DNA of 64,000 nucleotides from Stagonosporopsis chrysanthemi (GCA_022560025.1 JAFISE010000029.1:124001-188000), one strand, 5' to 3'. Shown: positions 11,325-23,441, counted from the first letter of the stretch. The notes: generated by a model not told the origin, from the sequence alone. Made by a program: numbers and translations.

Positions 11325-13091
11325 ATGTCGGGCGCAAGCGCTGCGAAGGGGAAGAAGCAGTTCAACAAGAACGCCTACAGGCGTGCAAAGAAGAAGTCCC
11401 AGCACTCTGTAAGCTTCATATGCCTCAGCTCGCCTTGCCGAGTGTTACCAACATGTCCACAGGAAACGTCGTCAGAAGCCACCGACTCTGCACGTGAGAG
11501 CGAATCTGCTGAGCCAGAAAGCGACACCAACCACGATGTACAGGCGGTCAAGTCTGCAGACCTGATCAACATCGACGACATCACGAATCAGTTCGACCTA
11601 GACAACCCGCTCTTTGAGCAGTACAAGGACGTTTTCGAGAAGTTCAGGGAACAAACTGAGGAGGAGGTAGCTACGAAGGGCGATGATAAGCCAGAGATCT
11701 ATTACAGTGACAACGATGATGTCAGCGAGGAAGAAGAAGACCAGCCCAAGATCTCTAAGAAGCAGCGCAAGGCGATGAGCAAGCTTTCAGTCGCCCAGCT
11801 AAAGTCCATGGTGGCCAAGCCAGAGTTGGTGGAATGGACAGATGTCTCGTCTTCTGACCCACAGCTGTTGATCGCTCTTAAAGGTGCAAAGAACGTCATT
11901 CCCGTGCCGACACATTGGTCTCTGAAGAGAGAGTACCTCTCGTCGAAGCGCGGCATCGAGAAGCCACCGTTTGCCCTGCCAAAGTTCATTCAAGAGACTG
12001 GTATTGCCGAAATGCGAGATGCTGTTCTTGAAAAGCAAGCAGAGATGACAATGAGACAGAAGCAGCGTGAGCGTGTGCAAGGAAAGCTCGGCAAGCTCGA
12101 TATCGACTACTCGAAACTCTACGATGCCTTTTTCCGGCGGCAGACGAAACCAGAACTGACGCGATATGGCGAAGTGTACTATGAAGGCAAGGAGTTCGAG
12201 ACGAACCTTGTCAACCTAAAACCTGGTGAGTTGAGTGAAGAGCTGAGGGATGCGCTCGGTATGGCACCCGGCCATCCTCCGCCGTGGCTCATCAACATGC
12301 AACGTTTTGGGCCGTCTCCTTCATATCCGAACCTACGCATCCCTGGTGTGAATGCTCCAATTCCTCCAGGTGCTTCGTGGGGTTTTCAGCCTGGACAGTG
12401 GGGTAAGCCACCAACAGACGACGCTGGCCGACCGCTATTCGGTGGCGATCTTTACGGCACCAGCATCCTCGAAGACCAACAACATCCCACACACGAGGGC
12501 GAGCCAGTCGAGCGTACGACATGGGGTGTTCTGCGGGCCGAGGGAGAGAGTGAGGATGAAGAGAGTGATGAAGAGGAGGACGATGACGAGGAGGAAGAGG
12601 ACGAGGAGGAAGATGCAAGTGGCATACAGACTTCGATGACCGGCGCTGCGTCCGCCATGCCTTCCGAGATTGGCGGTACAGAAAGCATTGGTGGCGAGTT
12701 CACGCTTCGCAAGCAACGCAAGGGTATCGAGACGGAGGAGCCTGGCGCCCCGCGAAGTGCTTACCAGGTCCTCCCCGAGAAGAACATCTCAGCGACCGGC
12801 TTCTTCGGCGGAGAACACGCATACGATCTCGATGCAGCAAAGAGGGACCAGCTCGGAGCGGCTCAGCGGAAGCGTAAAGCTGGAGATGTTGATATTTCTG
12901 TGGATGTCGATCAGCTGGCAGACAGTGACAAGTTGGACAAGGACGCGCTTAAGAAGGAGTACGAGTCGAGGCAACGAGCCGAGGCTGCAGGACAGTGGCA
13001 GAGTATTGATCAAGATGATCTTGCGGATATGATAGCAGCGGAAAGCAGGAAGAGGGTCAAGAGGGAGTCTGAGCGTGGCGGCAAGCGCTAA
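11325..13091 (+). CDS. cus1: Splicing factor 3B subunit 2 (SF3B145/Cus1)
   Basis: Exons 11325..11408 and 11463..13091 give 570 aa. The intron is 54 nt and in frame, so an unspliced reading would also stay open; I choose splicing because the borders (GTAAGC and CACAG) are good. The start MSGASAAKGKKQFNKNAYRR is preferred over an upstream in-frame ATG at 11250. The core is the DUF382/PSP block: KKQRKAMSKLSVAQLKSMV, VPVPTHWSLKREYLSSKRG, KPPFALPKFIQETGI, then PPPWLINMQRFGPSPSYPNL and GVNAPIPPGASWGFQPGQWG. An acidic run of Asp/Glu follows, then a Lys/Arg-rich tail. SF3B2 is part of the U2 snRNP and binds near the branch site together with SF3B4. Confidence 0.95.
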   Translation: MSGASAAKGKKQFNKNAYRRAKKKSQHSVSFICLSSPCRVLPTCPQETSSEATDSARESESAEPESDTNHDVQAVKSADLINIDDITNQFDLDNPLFEQYKDVFEKFREQTEEEVATKGDDKPEIYYSDNDDVSEEEEDQPKISKKQRKAMSKLSVAQLKSMVAKPELVEWTDVSSSDPQLLIALKGAKNVIPVPTHWSLKREYLSSKRGIEKPPFALPKFIQETGIAEMRDAVLEKQAEMTMRQKQRERVQGKLGKLDIDYSKLYDAFFRRQTKPELTRYGEVYYEGKEFETNLVNLKPGELSEELRDALGMAPGHPPPWLINMQRFGPSPSYPNLRIPGVNAPIPPGASWGFQPGQWGKPPTDDAGRPLFGGDLYGTSILEDQQHPTHEGEPVERTTWGVLRAEGESEDEESDEEEDDDEEEEDEEEDASGIQTSMTGAASAMPSEIGGTESIGGEFTLRKQRKGIETEEPGAPRSAYQVLPEKNISATGFFGGEHAYDLDAAKRDQLGAAQRKRKAGDVDISVDVDQLADSDKLDKDALKKEYESRQRAEAAGQWQSIDQDDLADMIAAESRKRVKRESERGGKR

Positions 13092-13855
13092 ACGCAAGAG
13101 GCGGCTGCTTGTATAAAAGATTTGTGGCTTGATGGGCAGCTCTACTTGAGCCGGCGTTATGGATATCCAAGGATCTCAGAGGATCGTAGCCAGCATTGGG
13201 ATACGGCGTTACTTGCGGCGACCGTCGAGATCGCGCAGAATGAACAGAATCGAGCTGAAGAATTCCCGAGTTCTATGCTGGGCAAAGGCAAAGCAAGAAG
13301 ACGATTGTTGTGATGAAAGGTGTTTCCAACAGAAAGGTCCGGTACAGAGGACCGACGCTACCACGAAAAATGCGGTGCCTGTAAGATTGCAGAGCGCTAT
13401 CAAGAGTCCGCCAAGCATGTCGCTCTACAGCAACTGAGACTCGAGGCGACGTAGGTGGAGGCGATGCGTCAAGAATACTATATTGCCCTGCAGGACCACG
13501 GACTGGCAGCCTTCTAATCGAATCTCAGCGCCAGGGCTACTGATCCGCAGCACAGCGAAAAACAGAAATGCGGTCGAAGAGTCAGGATGATGCCTAAAGC
13601 CAAGCTTGTCGTCGTCGTTCTTGATGCACGACGCGTGTGTTGGCCTCGCACACGTGACGCAGGGTCATTCGTCGTCCGGGCGTGTCAAATGCTAGCTCGA
13701 ACTTTGGAAAGTTGCTCACCTCGACCGCCTCTCAGCGCCAGCCACCACAACCACAACCACACTCCTCATTTGGCCGAGTCATACAGGGCAACAACGAAAC
13801 ATCTTCTAATCATTAACACTCAGAGTACACGATAGTTCCAAGCCGAAACACAACA
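13092..13855. other. Intergenic between SF3B2 and RS-rich gene
   Basis: No gene recognised. The last 100 bases before 13856 are rich in CAAC-type leader sequence, consistent with a 5' UTR. Confidence 0.4.
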
Positions 13856-15690
13856 ATGGATCGAGACCGTGAGCGAGACCGGGATCGAAGGTTTGTCAAG
13901 CCGACACCACCGTATGCGCGCCAACATAGCAGCCCAGCCAGCTATACAGTGCACGCACCATGCACAGTCGAGACGGCTGCTGACATTCGCTACAGAGACG
14001 ACCGATATTCGAACACGTACAGACCACGTTCGCCCCGTCCCCGAAGCCGTTCTCCTCGGGGAGACAGCTACCGCGCAGGTCGATCACCACCACGGCGCAG
14101 CTCGCCTCCCCCGCGAAGGAGTTCACCGCCCCGTCGTGGCCTTGCTTCCGCAGACACATATACCCCCGGAGGCAACGGTCGCCCGTCACGACCCCGGAGC
14201 CGCTCGCCAGCGTTTAGGAGACGATCACGTAGTCCGCGCCGAGACGACAACTGGAGGGCCCGGCCACGCTCGCCGCCCCGCCGCAATTTCTCCCCGCGAC
14301 GAGAGGACTTCAGAAACGATCGTGCTCGATCGCCTAGAAGGGATGGGTACGACTCATACACTCGCTCGCCGCGGCCACGCGATAGGTCACCGCCGCCCAG
14401 GACGCGCGATGCTTCGCCAGCTAGAAGCCGGGGTATGCGCTCGCCGTTACGATCAACTCGATACGAGGAGCCACGCTCGCGCATTAACAGGTACGAATAC
14501 CGCTCTTGAACGCACTTCGGGCCCGCGCTAATGTTGACAGCCCACGACGCAACTCTCCCCCTCCCCGCGATACCCGCGACTTTCGACGCCGCTCGCCCTC
14601 GCCCAGGCGGGACCGCACTGATCCATACACGGCAGATACTTGGCGCAGCCGTAGGTCGCCTTCAGCAAGACCTGCGTTTACCCCCAACGAGGCCTCTGGC
14701 GTCCAGTCTGCCGCAACCTCGCGGAGATCCTCTCCTCGTCCTACTGTGCACCCCAGCAGAGCTGCTCTGGTAGACGACAGACCGGTCAGAGAGCCTGTGT
14801 CCGCCCCTCGATCACCGTTTCGTGAGCGTGAAACAAGCCGCGCTCCTCGCGACACTTTCCGCGAACGCGAGAGGGACCGATCCCCTCCTCGCCGTAGAGA
14901 GGCCAGTCCAAGCCGAGACAGGAGTCCACCACGAAGGAGGGAGACCAGTCCACCACGAGGACCCCGGGGCGATAGAGACAGGGAATTTGCGCCGCCCACA
15001 GGCCCTTCGTCAGCCCGCCGCAACGGCGATGGCGACTTCCCAAGGGCACCTCCGACAGGGCCGTCTAGCCGTAGCTACCCTTCACCGGCCATCTCTCCTC
15101 CTGCCGGACCTGCAAGTGCAACTTCAACTGCACCTCCAACCGGCCCCCGAGTAGGTAATCCTGCATTGAGTGCACCTACCAGACCGCGCGGCGGTGGCCG
15201 TGGTGGCTATCCATACGACTCGCCGCGCGACTTCTCTGGCCCTCCGCGCCGTGGTTCATGGGCTGCTGGCCCACGTGGTGGTGGTGGCTTCCGCGGCGGC
15301 TTCCATGACGGCCCTGCTGCTGGTCCCCGCGGCTCTGTTAGTGGTGCGACATCTTACTCGGCTACCTTCCGCGGCTCGAGCAATTCGACCGCGACAACGT
15401 ATCCGCGCACGATGCGCTTCCGCGATCATTTGGCCGATCTTCCGAAGGAAATCCCCGGTGGACAGCGAGCTCCGGAAGTATATGACAAGAGCAAGATTTT
15501 GAGGCTTGAGGAAGAAGCCAGGAAGCTGCGGGAAATGATCGAGAAGAAGGAAGATGCCAAGCGGGCGAAGCTGAGGGAGTGGGATTCGCTCGAGCGTGAT
15601 TCCGAGACTGCTCAGCTCCGCGTTGATCTTGCAGAGCAGTCTCTAAGAAACCTCAACGGTGAGACGGAAGTTGGTGGCGCAGCCTTTTGA
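13856..15690 (+). CDS. Arg/Ser-rich nuclear protein with C-terminal coiled coil
   Basis: Exons 13856..14490 and 14541..15690 give 594 aa. The first 370 residues are dominated by RS, RSP, PRRD and RERERD repeats, as in SR-related splicing factors. The middle is rich in APPTGP repeats and RGG-type glycine-arginine motifs (RPRGGGRGGYPYDSPRD). The C-terminus holds a predicted helical segment, KILRLEEEARKLREMIEKKE and onwards, which looks like a coiled coil. RS and RGG tracts suggest RNA binding and phosphorylation-dependent assembly in the nucleus. There is no RRM. I cannot assign an orthologue; a serine/arginine repetitive matrix-like role is possible. The intron splits an AGC codon and its removal joins one RSP-type repeat block to the next. 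It is next to the SF3B2 gene on the same strand. Confidence 0.75.
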
Positions 15691-16089
15691 TTACGGGCAG
15701 ACGTCAAGCATATGATCGCTCTACACTGGAGTAGAGCCAGACACGAATCTTTTGCAATGTTTCTGTACTATTGGACTGGGAAAGGCTTCTTGCATATGTC
15801 GATCGTTTGGGAGCATTGCAGCGGGCGCTGAAACCTGGTAGCATATTCTGAATTATATACCCTTGGTTCTCGAAATCTGTCTTGACCACTTTTACCGGCC
15901 TCGAAGCCTGTTAGGGTGGTCACCCACCTTCACGGCGCAATGGGTTGCTGGCGGATTTCCTCCAATGATGATTGGCCCCGCATCTCTCAATCCCTGCCTT
16001 GACGCAGCTGCCAGCACGCTAACTTTTTTACATGACCTCTCGACGCCTCCCACTTCCCCCGACCGAGGTCTATCTGAGCGGTTGCAGAC
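15691..16089. other. Intergenic, upstream of RPC2
   Basis: No gene seen. It contains the 3' end of the RS-rich gene and the RPC2 promoter. Confidence 0.4.
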
Positions 16090-19000
16090 ATGGTGGGCAA
16101 GAAGGTAGGAGGAGACCGATCACAGGGAGACGCACAGCATACCTAACTCGCACACAGGAAGCGCCAAAGGCCAAGCCTAGAGCTCCCCCGCGCGGGGCAG
16201 CACGCGCAAAAGCTCCAGCAGCGGACGGCAGCGCGCAGGACGTAGATGAAGGCAGCGGAGGACCAGTCGGCGGTGATGGTGTCGCTGCAGCAGAAGGACA
16301 GCCGCCCGCAGACTTGAACCCGAACGCATCCATGTCCGCCGAAGCAACGCGCAAGCGCAAAGCGCCACTCAACACACATGCTAAAGACGAATTCGCCGCC
16401 CTCCTCGAGCCCTTTTACTACGGCAAGCGCCTCGATGAGCCCATCAACACTGCTCGTGACAAGTGGAACCTGCTGCCAGCCTTTCTCAAGGTCAAGGGTC
16501 TAGTCAAGCAGCACGTCGACTCATACAACCACTTTGTCGATGTCGACCTCAAGAAGATCATCAAAGCCAACCGCTTCGTACGCAGCGACTTCGATCCCAA
16601 GTTCCTCCTCGAGTATACCGACATCCGCGTCTTGTCGCCGAACAGGCAAGAAGAAGATGATCTCGACCACCACCGTAGTACCATCACCCCAAACGAGTGC
16701 CGATTGAGAGACATGACATATGCTGCGCCAATCGTAGTCGATATCGTGTACACAAGAGGCGGTGCGAAGGTCAAGCGAACAGGAATCAAGATCGGGAGAA
16801 TGCCCATCATGTTGAAGAGTAACAAGTGCGTATTGGCTGGAAAGAACGACCGTGAGATGGCCGTTATGGAGGAGTGTCCGCTGGATCCTGGAGGTTATTT
16901 CATCACGCGTGGACAAGAGAAGGTCATTTTGGTGCAGGAGCAGTTGAACAAGAACCGTGTCATTGTGGAGAGCGCAAAGGGGATCATGCAGGCCAGCGTT
17001 ACGAGTTCAACGCACGAAAGACGCACCAAGACCTATGTCATCCAGAAGAAGGGACTTATGTTCCTCAGACACAACACACTCTCTGAGGAGGTCCCGATTG
17101 TGTTCGCATTGAAAGCGCTCGGCGTACATTCAGACAAGGAGATCCTGCTCATGGTCGCTGGAGACGACAGCGCGTATCAGGACAGCTTTGCCATCAATTT
17201 TGAGGCTTGCGCAAGAGAGGGAATCCATACCCAGGAGAAGGCTCTGGAGTACATTGGTCACCGTGTACGATTGACGAAGAAGCCGGCCGGTGCCTCGCGT
17301 ATACGACACTACCATCTCGAGGCTATTGAGTGTTTGTCGAACGTCATCCTGCCGCACGTTCCTGTTGTTGGCACAAACTACCGGCCAAAGGCTTTGTACG
17401 TTGCTTTGATGGCACGTAGGGTGCTTATGGCCATGCAAGATCCCAAGCTAGTCGACGATCGCGATTATGTTGGAAACAAGCGCCTCGAGTTGTCCGGACA
17501 GATGCTGTCGCTCCTCTTCGAAGACCATTTCAAGCGCTTCAACCACGATTTCAAGCTTAGCATCGACAAAGTTTTGAAGAAGCAGAATCGTGCACAGGAA
17601 TTTGATGCCTTTTCGCATTTCAGCGTGCACAAGAACCACATCACGATGGGTATCGAGCGCGCCATTGCCACCGGAAACTGGAGTTTAAAGCGTTTCAAGA
17701 TGGAGAGGGCCGGTGTGACGCACGTTCTCAGTCGACTGAGTTACATTGCTGCGCTTGGTATGATGACGAGAATCAGTTCGCAGTTCGAGAAGACGAGAAA
17801 GGTATCCGGTCCCCGTGCGCTGCAGCCGAGTCAATTTGGTATGCTGTGTACGTCTGATACCCCGGAAGGAGAAGCCTGTGGTCTTGTCAAGAATTTGGCA
17901 CTGATGACGCATATCACCACCGAGGACGACGAAGGCCCTGTGCGGAAGATCGTGTTCCTGCTGGGTGCGGAAGACATTTGCTCGCAGACCGGAGAAGAGA
18001 TCCATTATGAGGGCGTGTATTCCGTGTGCCTGAACGGTACACCCATCGCAGTCACAGATACTCCAAAACGCTTCTTGAACAGCTTCCGGAAGCTCAGGCG
18101 AATGGGTCGCATCTCGGAATTTACTAGCATTCACATCGACCACGATCACTGCGAGGTCCACATCGCGACAGACGAAGGTCGCATTTGTCGACCGATGATC
18201 ATTGTGGAGAACGAGCGCTCCAAGGTCACTTCACGATACCTGAAGGCTTTGCGGAAGGGCACTATGGAATTTGAGGATTTCCTGACGAGGGGCCTTGTCG
18301 AGTATTTGGATACCAACGAAGAAAACGACACCAACATTGCCTTGTCCGAGAAGGATATCAACCAACACACCACGCATCTCGAGATCGAACCATTCACCAT
18401 CCTAGGTGCCGTTGCCGGTCTGATTCCTTACCCGCATCACAACCAATCGCCCCGTAACACCTACCAATGCGCCATGGGTAAACAAGCCATCGGTGCCATT
18501 GCGTACAACCAGTTTAACAGGATAGATACCCTTCTCTACCTTATGGTCTATCCACAAGAGCCTATGGTCAAGACACGGACGATCGAGCTCACTAAATACG
18601 ACAAGCTCCCTGCCGGTCAGAATGCCACTGTCGCAGTCATGTCCTACTCCGGGTACGATATCGAAGATGCCCTCATCCTCAACAAGGCTTCCTGTGACCG
18701 TGGGTTTGGCCGTTGCCAAGTCATGAAGAAGCACGTCACACCCCTCAAAACCTATGCCAATGGCACATCTGACCGCATCAACGCCGCTGCTCTTGATACA
18801 AACAAACAAGACCACCAAGCTATCGGTGCTGACGGTATCGCTCAGGTCGGAGCTCGTCTCGAAGCCGGCGACGCGTATCTGCTCAAGAGTCTGCCCGCTG
18901 ACACCGCGGGCCCAGCTTCGAATCAGTACAAAGACAAGCCTGAACGATACAAGCTGCCTGACTGCTCCTACATCGACAAGGCTTGCATCACCGAGAACGA

Positions 19001-19852
19001 AGCAGGAACCACACTCGTCAAGCTGCTCTTCCGGCAAACGCGCCGACCAGAATTGGGCGATAAATTCTCCTCGCGCCACGGGCAGAAGGGAACAACCGGC
19101 CTCATCGTCCAGCAAGAAGACATGCCCTTCAACGACTATGGTATCTGCCCAGACATTATCATGAACCCCCACGGTTTCCCATCGCGAATGACGGTCGGCA
19201 AGATGATGGAGCTGCTCTCCGGCAAAGCGGGCGTGTTGAACGGCACCCTTGAATACGGTACTGCCTTCGGCGGCTCAAAAGTCGAAGACATGTCCGAGAT
19301 CCTCGTCAAAAACGGCTTCTCCTACACCGGCAAGGACTACCTCACCTCCGGTATCACGGGCGAAGCACACCAGTTCTACACCTTCTTTGGCCCCATCTAC
19401 TACCAGAAACTCAAGCACATGGTCCAGGACAAGATGCACTCGCGATCCCGTGGCCCTCGCGCAATCCTCACCCGCCAGCCGACAGAGGGTCGTGCGAGGT
19501 CCGGTGGTCTGCGTCTCGGCGAAATGGAACGTGATTGTTTGATCGCGTACGGCGCGTCGCAGCTCTTGCTCGAGCGGTTGATGATCAGTTCTGACGCGCA
19601 CGATGTTGATGTGTGCGAAAAGTGTGAGTCTCCTGTCACCAATTTTCTTCTTCTATGAGAGTAACATAGGCTAATTGTGCAATAGGCGGTCAGATGGGCT
19701 ACTCAGGCTACTGCAAGCTCTGCGAGAGCGAAAAGGCAGTCCGTCGCATCACGATGCCGTATGCAGCCAAGCTGCTCATTCAGGAGTTGGGTAGTATGAA
19801 TGTCAAGGTTACGATTGGGCTTGAGGATGAGTTTCCCAGGCACTTGGACTAG
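16090..19852 (+). CDS. rpc2: DNA-directed RNA polymerase III subunit 2 (RPC2)
   Basis: Exons 16090..16104, 16158..19623 and 19686..19852 give 1215 aa. The five-residue first exon (MVGKK) is spliced to EAPKAKPRAPPRG. The catalytic beta-like subunit motifs are all present: LLPAFLKVKGLVKQHVDSYN near the N-terminus, GYFITRGQEKVILVQEQ, the fork and link region GMLCTSDTPEGEACGLVKNL, the hybrid-binding block with SYSGYDIEDALILNK, and GDKFSSRHGQKGTTG. The C-terminal zinc-binding clamp is completed only after the last splice: CEKC then MGYSGYCKLC supply the cysteines. Pol III transcribes tRNA, 5S and U6 RNA. The N-terminal 80 residues are Ala/Pro-rich and variable. Unspliced, the last exon would be lost together with half of the zinc site. 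Confidence 0.96.
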
Positions 19853-21161
19853 GTGACGCGATGATTGGATTTGGTGAGGTGTTTGCGTGCATAGCGTTGG
19901 CGTATTTGCTTTCCATCTCTATCGTGAATCTTGGGATTGGGCTTAGGGGAGGGAGATACATGAATGATATCCGTCTTCTTACTGTGCGTTTCTGGGTTAA
20001 ATTGTACCGCTCCTGTTAGAGTACTCTCGGGCTAGTCCCCAGGGACGCGGTACTCGTTTTTAACGCCTTCTTTCGAGATGTCTCAGTTGTCACATTAAGC
20101 CATGGTTCCTTCCTGGACTGCCCGCATCATAGCAACAAAGCTCACAGTCTTCCGCAGGAACTTGAATATTAGTTGATACCGGATAACGTACATCGGTGCG
20201 AGCAACAATTCCACTGTCAAACACTACAATCAGCCTTGGATGCGTTCCAACACTCCTAATGCCTCAACTTCATTGCGGACAGTCATTCACATGCGCGGAG
20301 TTGATCCAGGCATCTTGTGCTTTAATCCGATCTCCAGACTTTCTCGTCGAGCAACGATGACTTCTTCCTCGGTACTACAGAGATCCGGCATCACCGAAGA
20401 TTCTATCAGATACTCAACTGGAGCGGTTCAGGGTCTGAGCAGAGCGATAGCTGCCGGAAATCAGAATCCGAGTAGACAGATGAAATATGGCACACTTCCT
20501 AGCTTTGGATTTCTAGGAGGTGCCATGGAGTGGGGGCTTTCGTTGAGAAGGCAAGGCATGCGATTACCCGTGCGCGCTGAACTGGGAGGCTATTCTCTGG
20601 TTGGATCTATGGTTGATGAGGTCGATAGTGGGAAGGCTACAACGCGTGCAGGAGAAATAAACGAGGAATGCTTTGACTCTACTGTTGCGTGAAACCATTT
20701 CCTCGTAACATCTTTTTGGAAGACAAGGACCTGGCTTGGAATTTCTCCTTTGATGTGGTTTTGAGAAGTCAGAGCGTACTTGTGCTGCGATCGAAAGTCT
20801 GATTTGACTATTCCTCACAGCCTCTTACGTCGCTTTGATAAGTGTCCTACTAGCGGGCCTGTAATGGCTATGATGTTGAGAACACTAGAAAAGAAACGTG
20901 TCGATTTATATCTTGTTTAGGGAATTCTGGAGGCTACAAATAGTGCAAAGTCAATACTCAACATCTTTCTATTGTCACGATGCTGCAATTACTCAGAATC
21001 GACATTAAAATGAGTAAACCATCTTGATTCCACGGTAGTGGCGCGAGGAATTTCGTGTCACAACGAATCGACATTTTGCTAGCAGAGCCTTAGGAGCCAA
21101 CATGCTCCGCCACCTCGAGTCACAGACGACGTAGTCCTTCTCCATCAAGAAGTTGAGAAAT
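19853..21161. other. Intergenic; contains an orphan ORF at 20240-20692
   Basis: The only sizeable frame is a 150-aa plus-strand ORF (20240..20692), Ser/Arg/Gly-rich, with no domain or splice partner that I can recognise. Its coding status is doubtful. The rest is AT-richer than the flanks and holds nothing I can identify. Confidence 0.3.
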
Positions 21162-22375
21162 CTATTGGGTACCGAAATAATAAGTCGTGATTGGCTGGAG
21201 CTGAAACAAATCCTCTTCGTATATCTCGATCATGTGTCTTACCTCGTGTGAACCGCTTGCTACCTTTAAAACGAATGATTAGCTGATGATACGGCATATA
21301 ATCAGTCTTCTTACATAGTGTCTGCCGAGCTGCACCATGAGCACAGTCGTATAGGCAACAGCTAACCAGTCTTGGTTGGTGCCTTCGCAAGAGGCTCTAA
21401 GATCATTGATAGCCTGGGTGAACTACGCAACGTTAGCCATGAACGCAACAGCCTGCCTTCCCTAAAGAACAAACCTCATTGACTGACTCTACGATGGAAC
21501 TTCCCACCATTGTGCTGCGTAGTGCTGCGTGGTGCCGCGTGGTGCCGCGTCGCGATAGGTGAAAGGTTGTGCGCGTGTTGGTGTTTTGGTGCGTGCCTTC
21601 AACAACATGACTTTGCGCATGACTATATAAGCTGAAAAGAGCGCTCGTGCGCTCGCTCACCCGGGTCTTGTAGATGGTCATATAGGAATCCCTGGTCTTG
21701 TTGCGACTCCTCCTCACTGTTTGACACAGCGGATGAGCCTCCTTCTTCGTGGTCGGATTCAGCGGCGCCGTCCCATGCCCCAGACGATGATTCCGAAGAG
21801 TCTTCGTCTTGGTCGTCGTCGCCGTCGACCTCCATGTTGTCAACCTCAAAAGAGGCTGCCGATGGAACGGACTCTGGATTTTCCTCATCCAGGTCGGTGT
21901 CGTAACCGGACGACTCGTCGCTGTCGTAACCGAGGGCGTGGAGAGGCACCGAAGAAGTTGGGCCTCGTTGGCGTGCCCGTTGTGTAAGTCGCGCGCTAAG
22001 ACACATGTTGATAGGCGTGAAGCTGAGATGCAAACTTGAAAGCAACGTACGTTCCGCGCGCCCGTTGATCATGTTGATTAGCAATTGCCTGCCACACCCG
22101 TTGAGGAACCCGACGAAGACGTCGCGCTCGTATCCGCCCGCCTCGTGGTTGAACAGCATTGCAACTGCAACAATTAGTGACCCATCGCTAACAGAAAACA
22201 ATGCGACCAAACGTACCAGACAGCATGGACTGCCTGAAATGGGCGTGGACGATTTTGTCTCCCACTCAACGTAACATTCCGCTGTGGTTTGTGGAAGACC
22301 TGTTGGGTGGCTGTCGGCAGCCAAAGTCTCCAGTGACCTGCACGGGATCGCGAGCACCCGGAGTCCCTTGACCAT
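21162..22375 (-). CDS. Unrecognised multi-exon gene with acidic middle region
   Basis: No family recognised. The 3' half is well supported by splice logic. Exons ending at 21475, then 21422..21315, 21263..21243 and 21200..21162 join in one frame and read SIVESVNEFTQAINDLRASC, then TNQDWLAVAYTTVLMVQLGR, ending TTYYFGTQ and stop. The introns have GT..AG ends, and the first two carry GCTAAC or GCTAAT branch sites. Upstream, a frame within 22375..21623 holds YDSDESSGYDTDLDEENPES and a long Asp/Glu/Ser stretch. A GTGAGC donor near 21660 can join it in frame to the 3' exons. The 5' part is uncertain: a candidate 52-nt intron near 22170-22225 changes the frame, so the start codon is unclear. The 3' exons could also form a separate 67-aa gene starting at 21510. 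Confidence 0.42.
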
Positions 22376-23153
22376 TTCCTAGGTCAACATGGTAAGGTCC
22401 ATGTAGTGCGTTGGGAAGGGATGGATTGACCGAATCTGAGCATGTTGAGCATGCTTGAGATCAGTGACCGTATATAGCTCGACGTTGTTAAAGATATATA
22501 GTGGAATGGGAGGAGCTTCTCCAGGAAGTGGATCCGTGAGTTAGCATGATGATGCCTGTGTACTCCTGAGCTACACGGCGAGCACAGCTTCGTCACAGGT
22601 CTCCTCTATAAGTGTCTGTGAGAGAGCGAAGACCACATCTGCCTACCGATCGCTTCAGGAGGACCTTCGCTTTATAGAGGCTCTGGGTTGGCAAGACGGC
22701 TTTGGCATAGCAAGCGTTGCGCAGCCACAGCAGCAATCGTCTTTGTTGGGCAGAGCGCTGCTTGACAAGCTTCTCGAACCAACCAAGTGCTGTTCCATTG
22801 CCGTGTCTTGACGCACAAGCAGCGCGTACTTGCCCATGCTTGTCGTGACCCGAGCCTTACATATCGCTCAGTGTCGTTGGTCGTCAGCGGCGCGGTGGGG
22901 ATGATGAGCATGCTGCTTGTGAGAGACAAAGCTTTGCTCGCCGGCTGCGTAGTGCTCGTGCAGCCAGGAAAAGCCGTTGACACTGATCAGTCTTCTGCGA
23001 CGCGTTTGCTCGCGGCTGCCTATTCAGCGCGTGACATCATCAGTAAACAACAGCCCTCTCACTCCCGTAAACAACAGAACTCTCACTCCACGCAAGCAAA
23101 TGGAAGTCTTCTTCTTCAACCAGCTGCACAAAGCAGACCAGATCGACGAAAAA
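22376..23153. other. Intergenic downstream of the U2 snRNA gene
   Basis: No protein gene supported. Immediately after the predicted U2 3' end the transcript would read a short U run. The sequence around 23041-23095 contains a partly repeated 24-base unit with GTAAACAACAG and CTCTCACTCC. Confidence 0.4.
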
Positions 23154-23309
23154 GGTTCGCGTACACCGGAGGTAGTGCAATACCGGCGACACTGTGCCAA
23201 AGGGTATGAGCAAGCCCAGTGACCCAAAGGCCGGGTACAAAAACTGGTTTAATCAAATAATCCACCGTAGTGGGCTTTCAGAGATTAAACTGAAAAGAAC
23301 AGATACTAC

Positions 23310-23364
23310 CTAAAACGGGAGTCAGTAACAGAAATGATAATTAGAAGGACGGAGGTAGACGTAC
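23310..23364 (-). other. Predicted GT-AG intron 2 inside U2 snRNA gene
   Basis: This 55-nt stretch begins GTACGT, a donor also used by the tubA and cysD genes here, and ends CCGTTTTAG. A TTACTGAC branch-like site lies near the end. Without it, GATCAAGT joins directly to GTAGTATCTG, exactly the universally conserved U2 sequence. The insertion point lies between the segment that pairs with U6 and the segment that pairs with intron branch sites. Confidence 0.88.
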
Positions 23365-23389
23365 ACTTGATCTAAGCCAAAAGGCAAAG

Positions 23390-23441
23390 CTGTAAAGGTA
23401 TTAGCAGAAGCAAATGTAGGGGGGGAGTGGAGGAAACTTGC
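23390..23441 (-). other. Predicted GC-AG intron 1 inside U2 snRNA gene
   Basis: This 52-nt stretch begins GCAAGT, the classical form of the rare GC donor, and ends CTTTACAG. A near-consensus branch site TGCTAAT lies about 13 nt before the acceptor, after a pyrimidine-rich tract. Removing it joins ...AGCTCT to CTTTGCC, restoring the conserved TCTCTTTGCC near the U2 5' end. The only TATA box lies upstream of this stretch. If transcription started at CTTTGCC there would be no TATA at the right distance. Confidence 0.65.

Noticed and set aside
18402..19172. A 256-codon minus-strand frame inside RPC2
   Set aside because: Antisense shadow within a strongly conserved coding region.
20240..20692. 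Orphan 150-codon frame as a firm gene
   Set aside because: No homology recognised and no supporting splice or promoter features. Kept only as a note in the intergenic entry.
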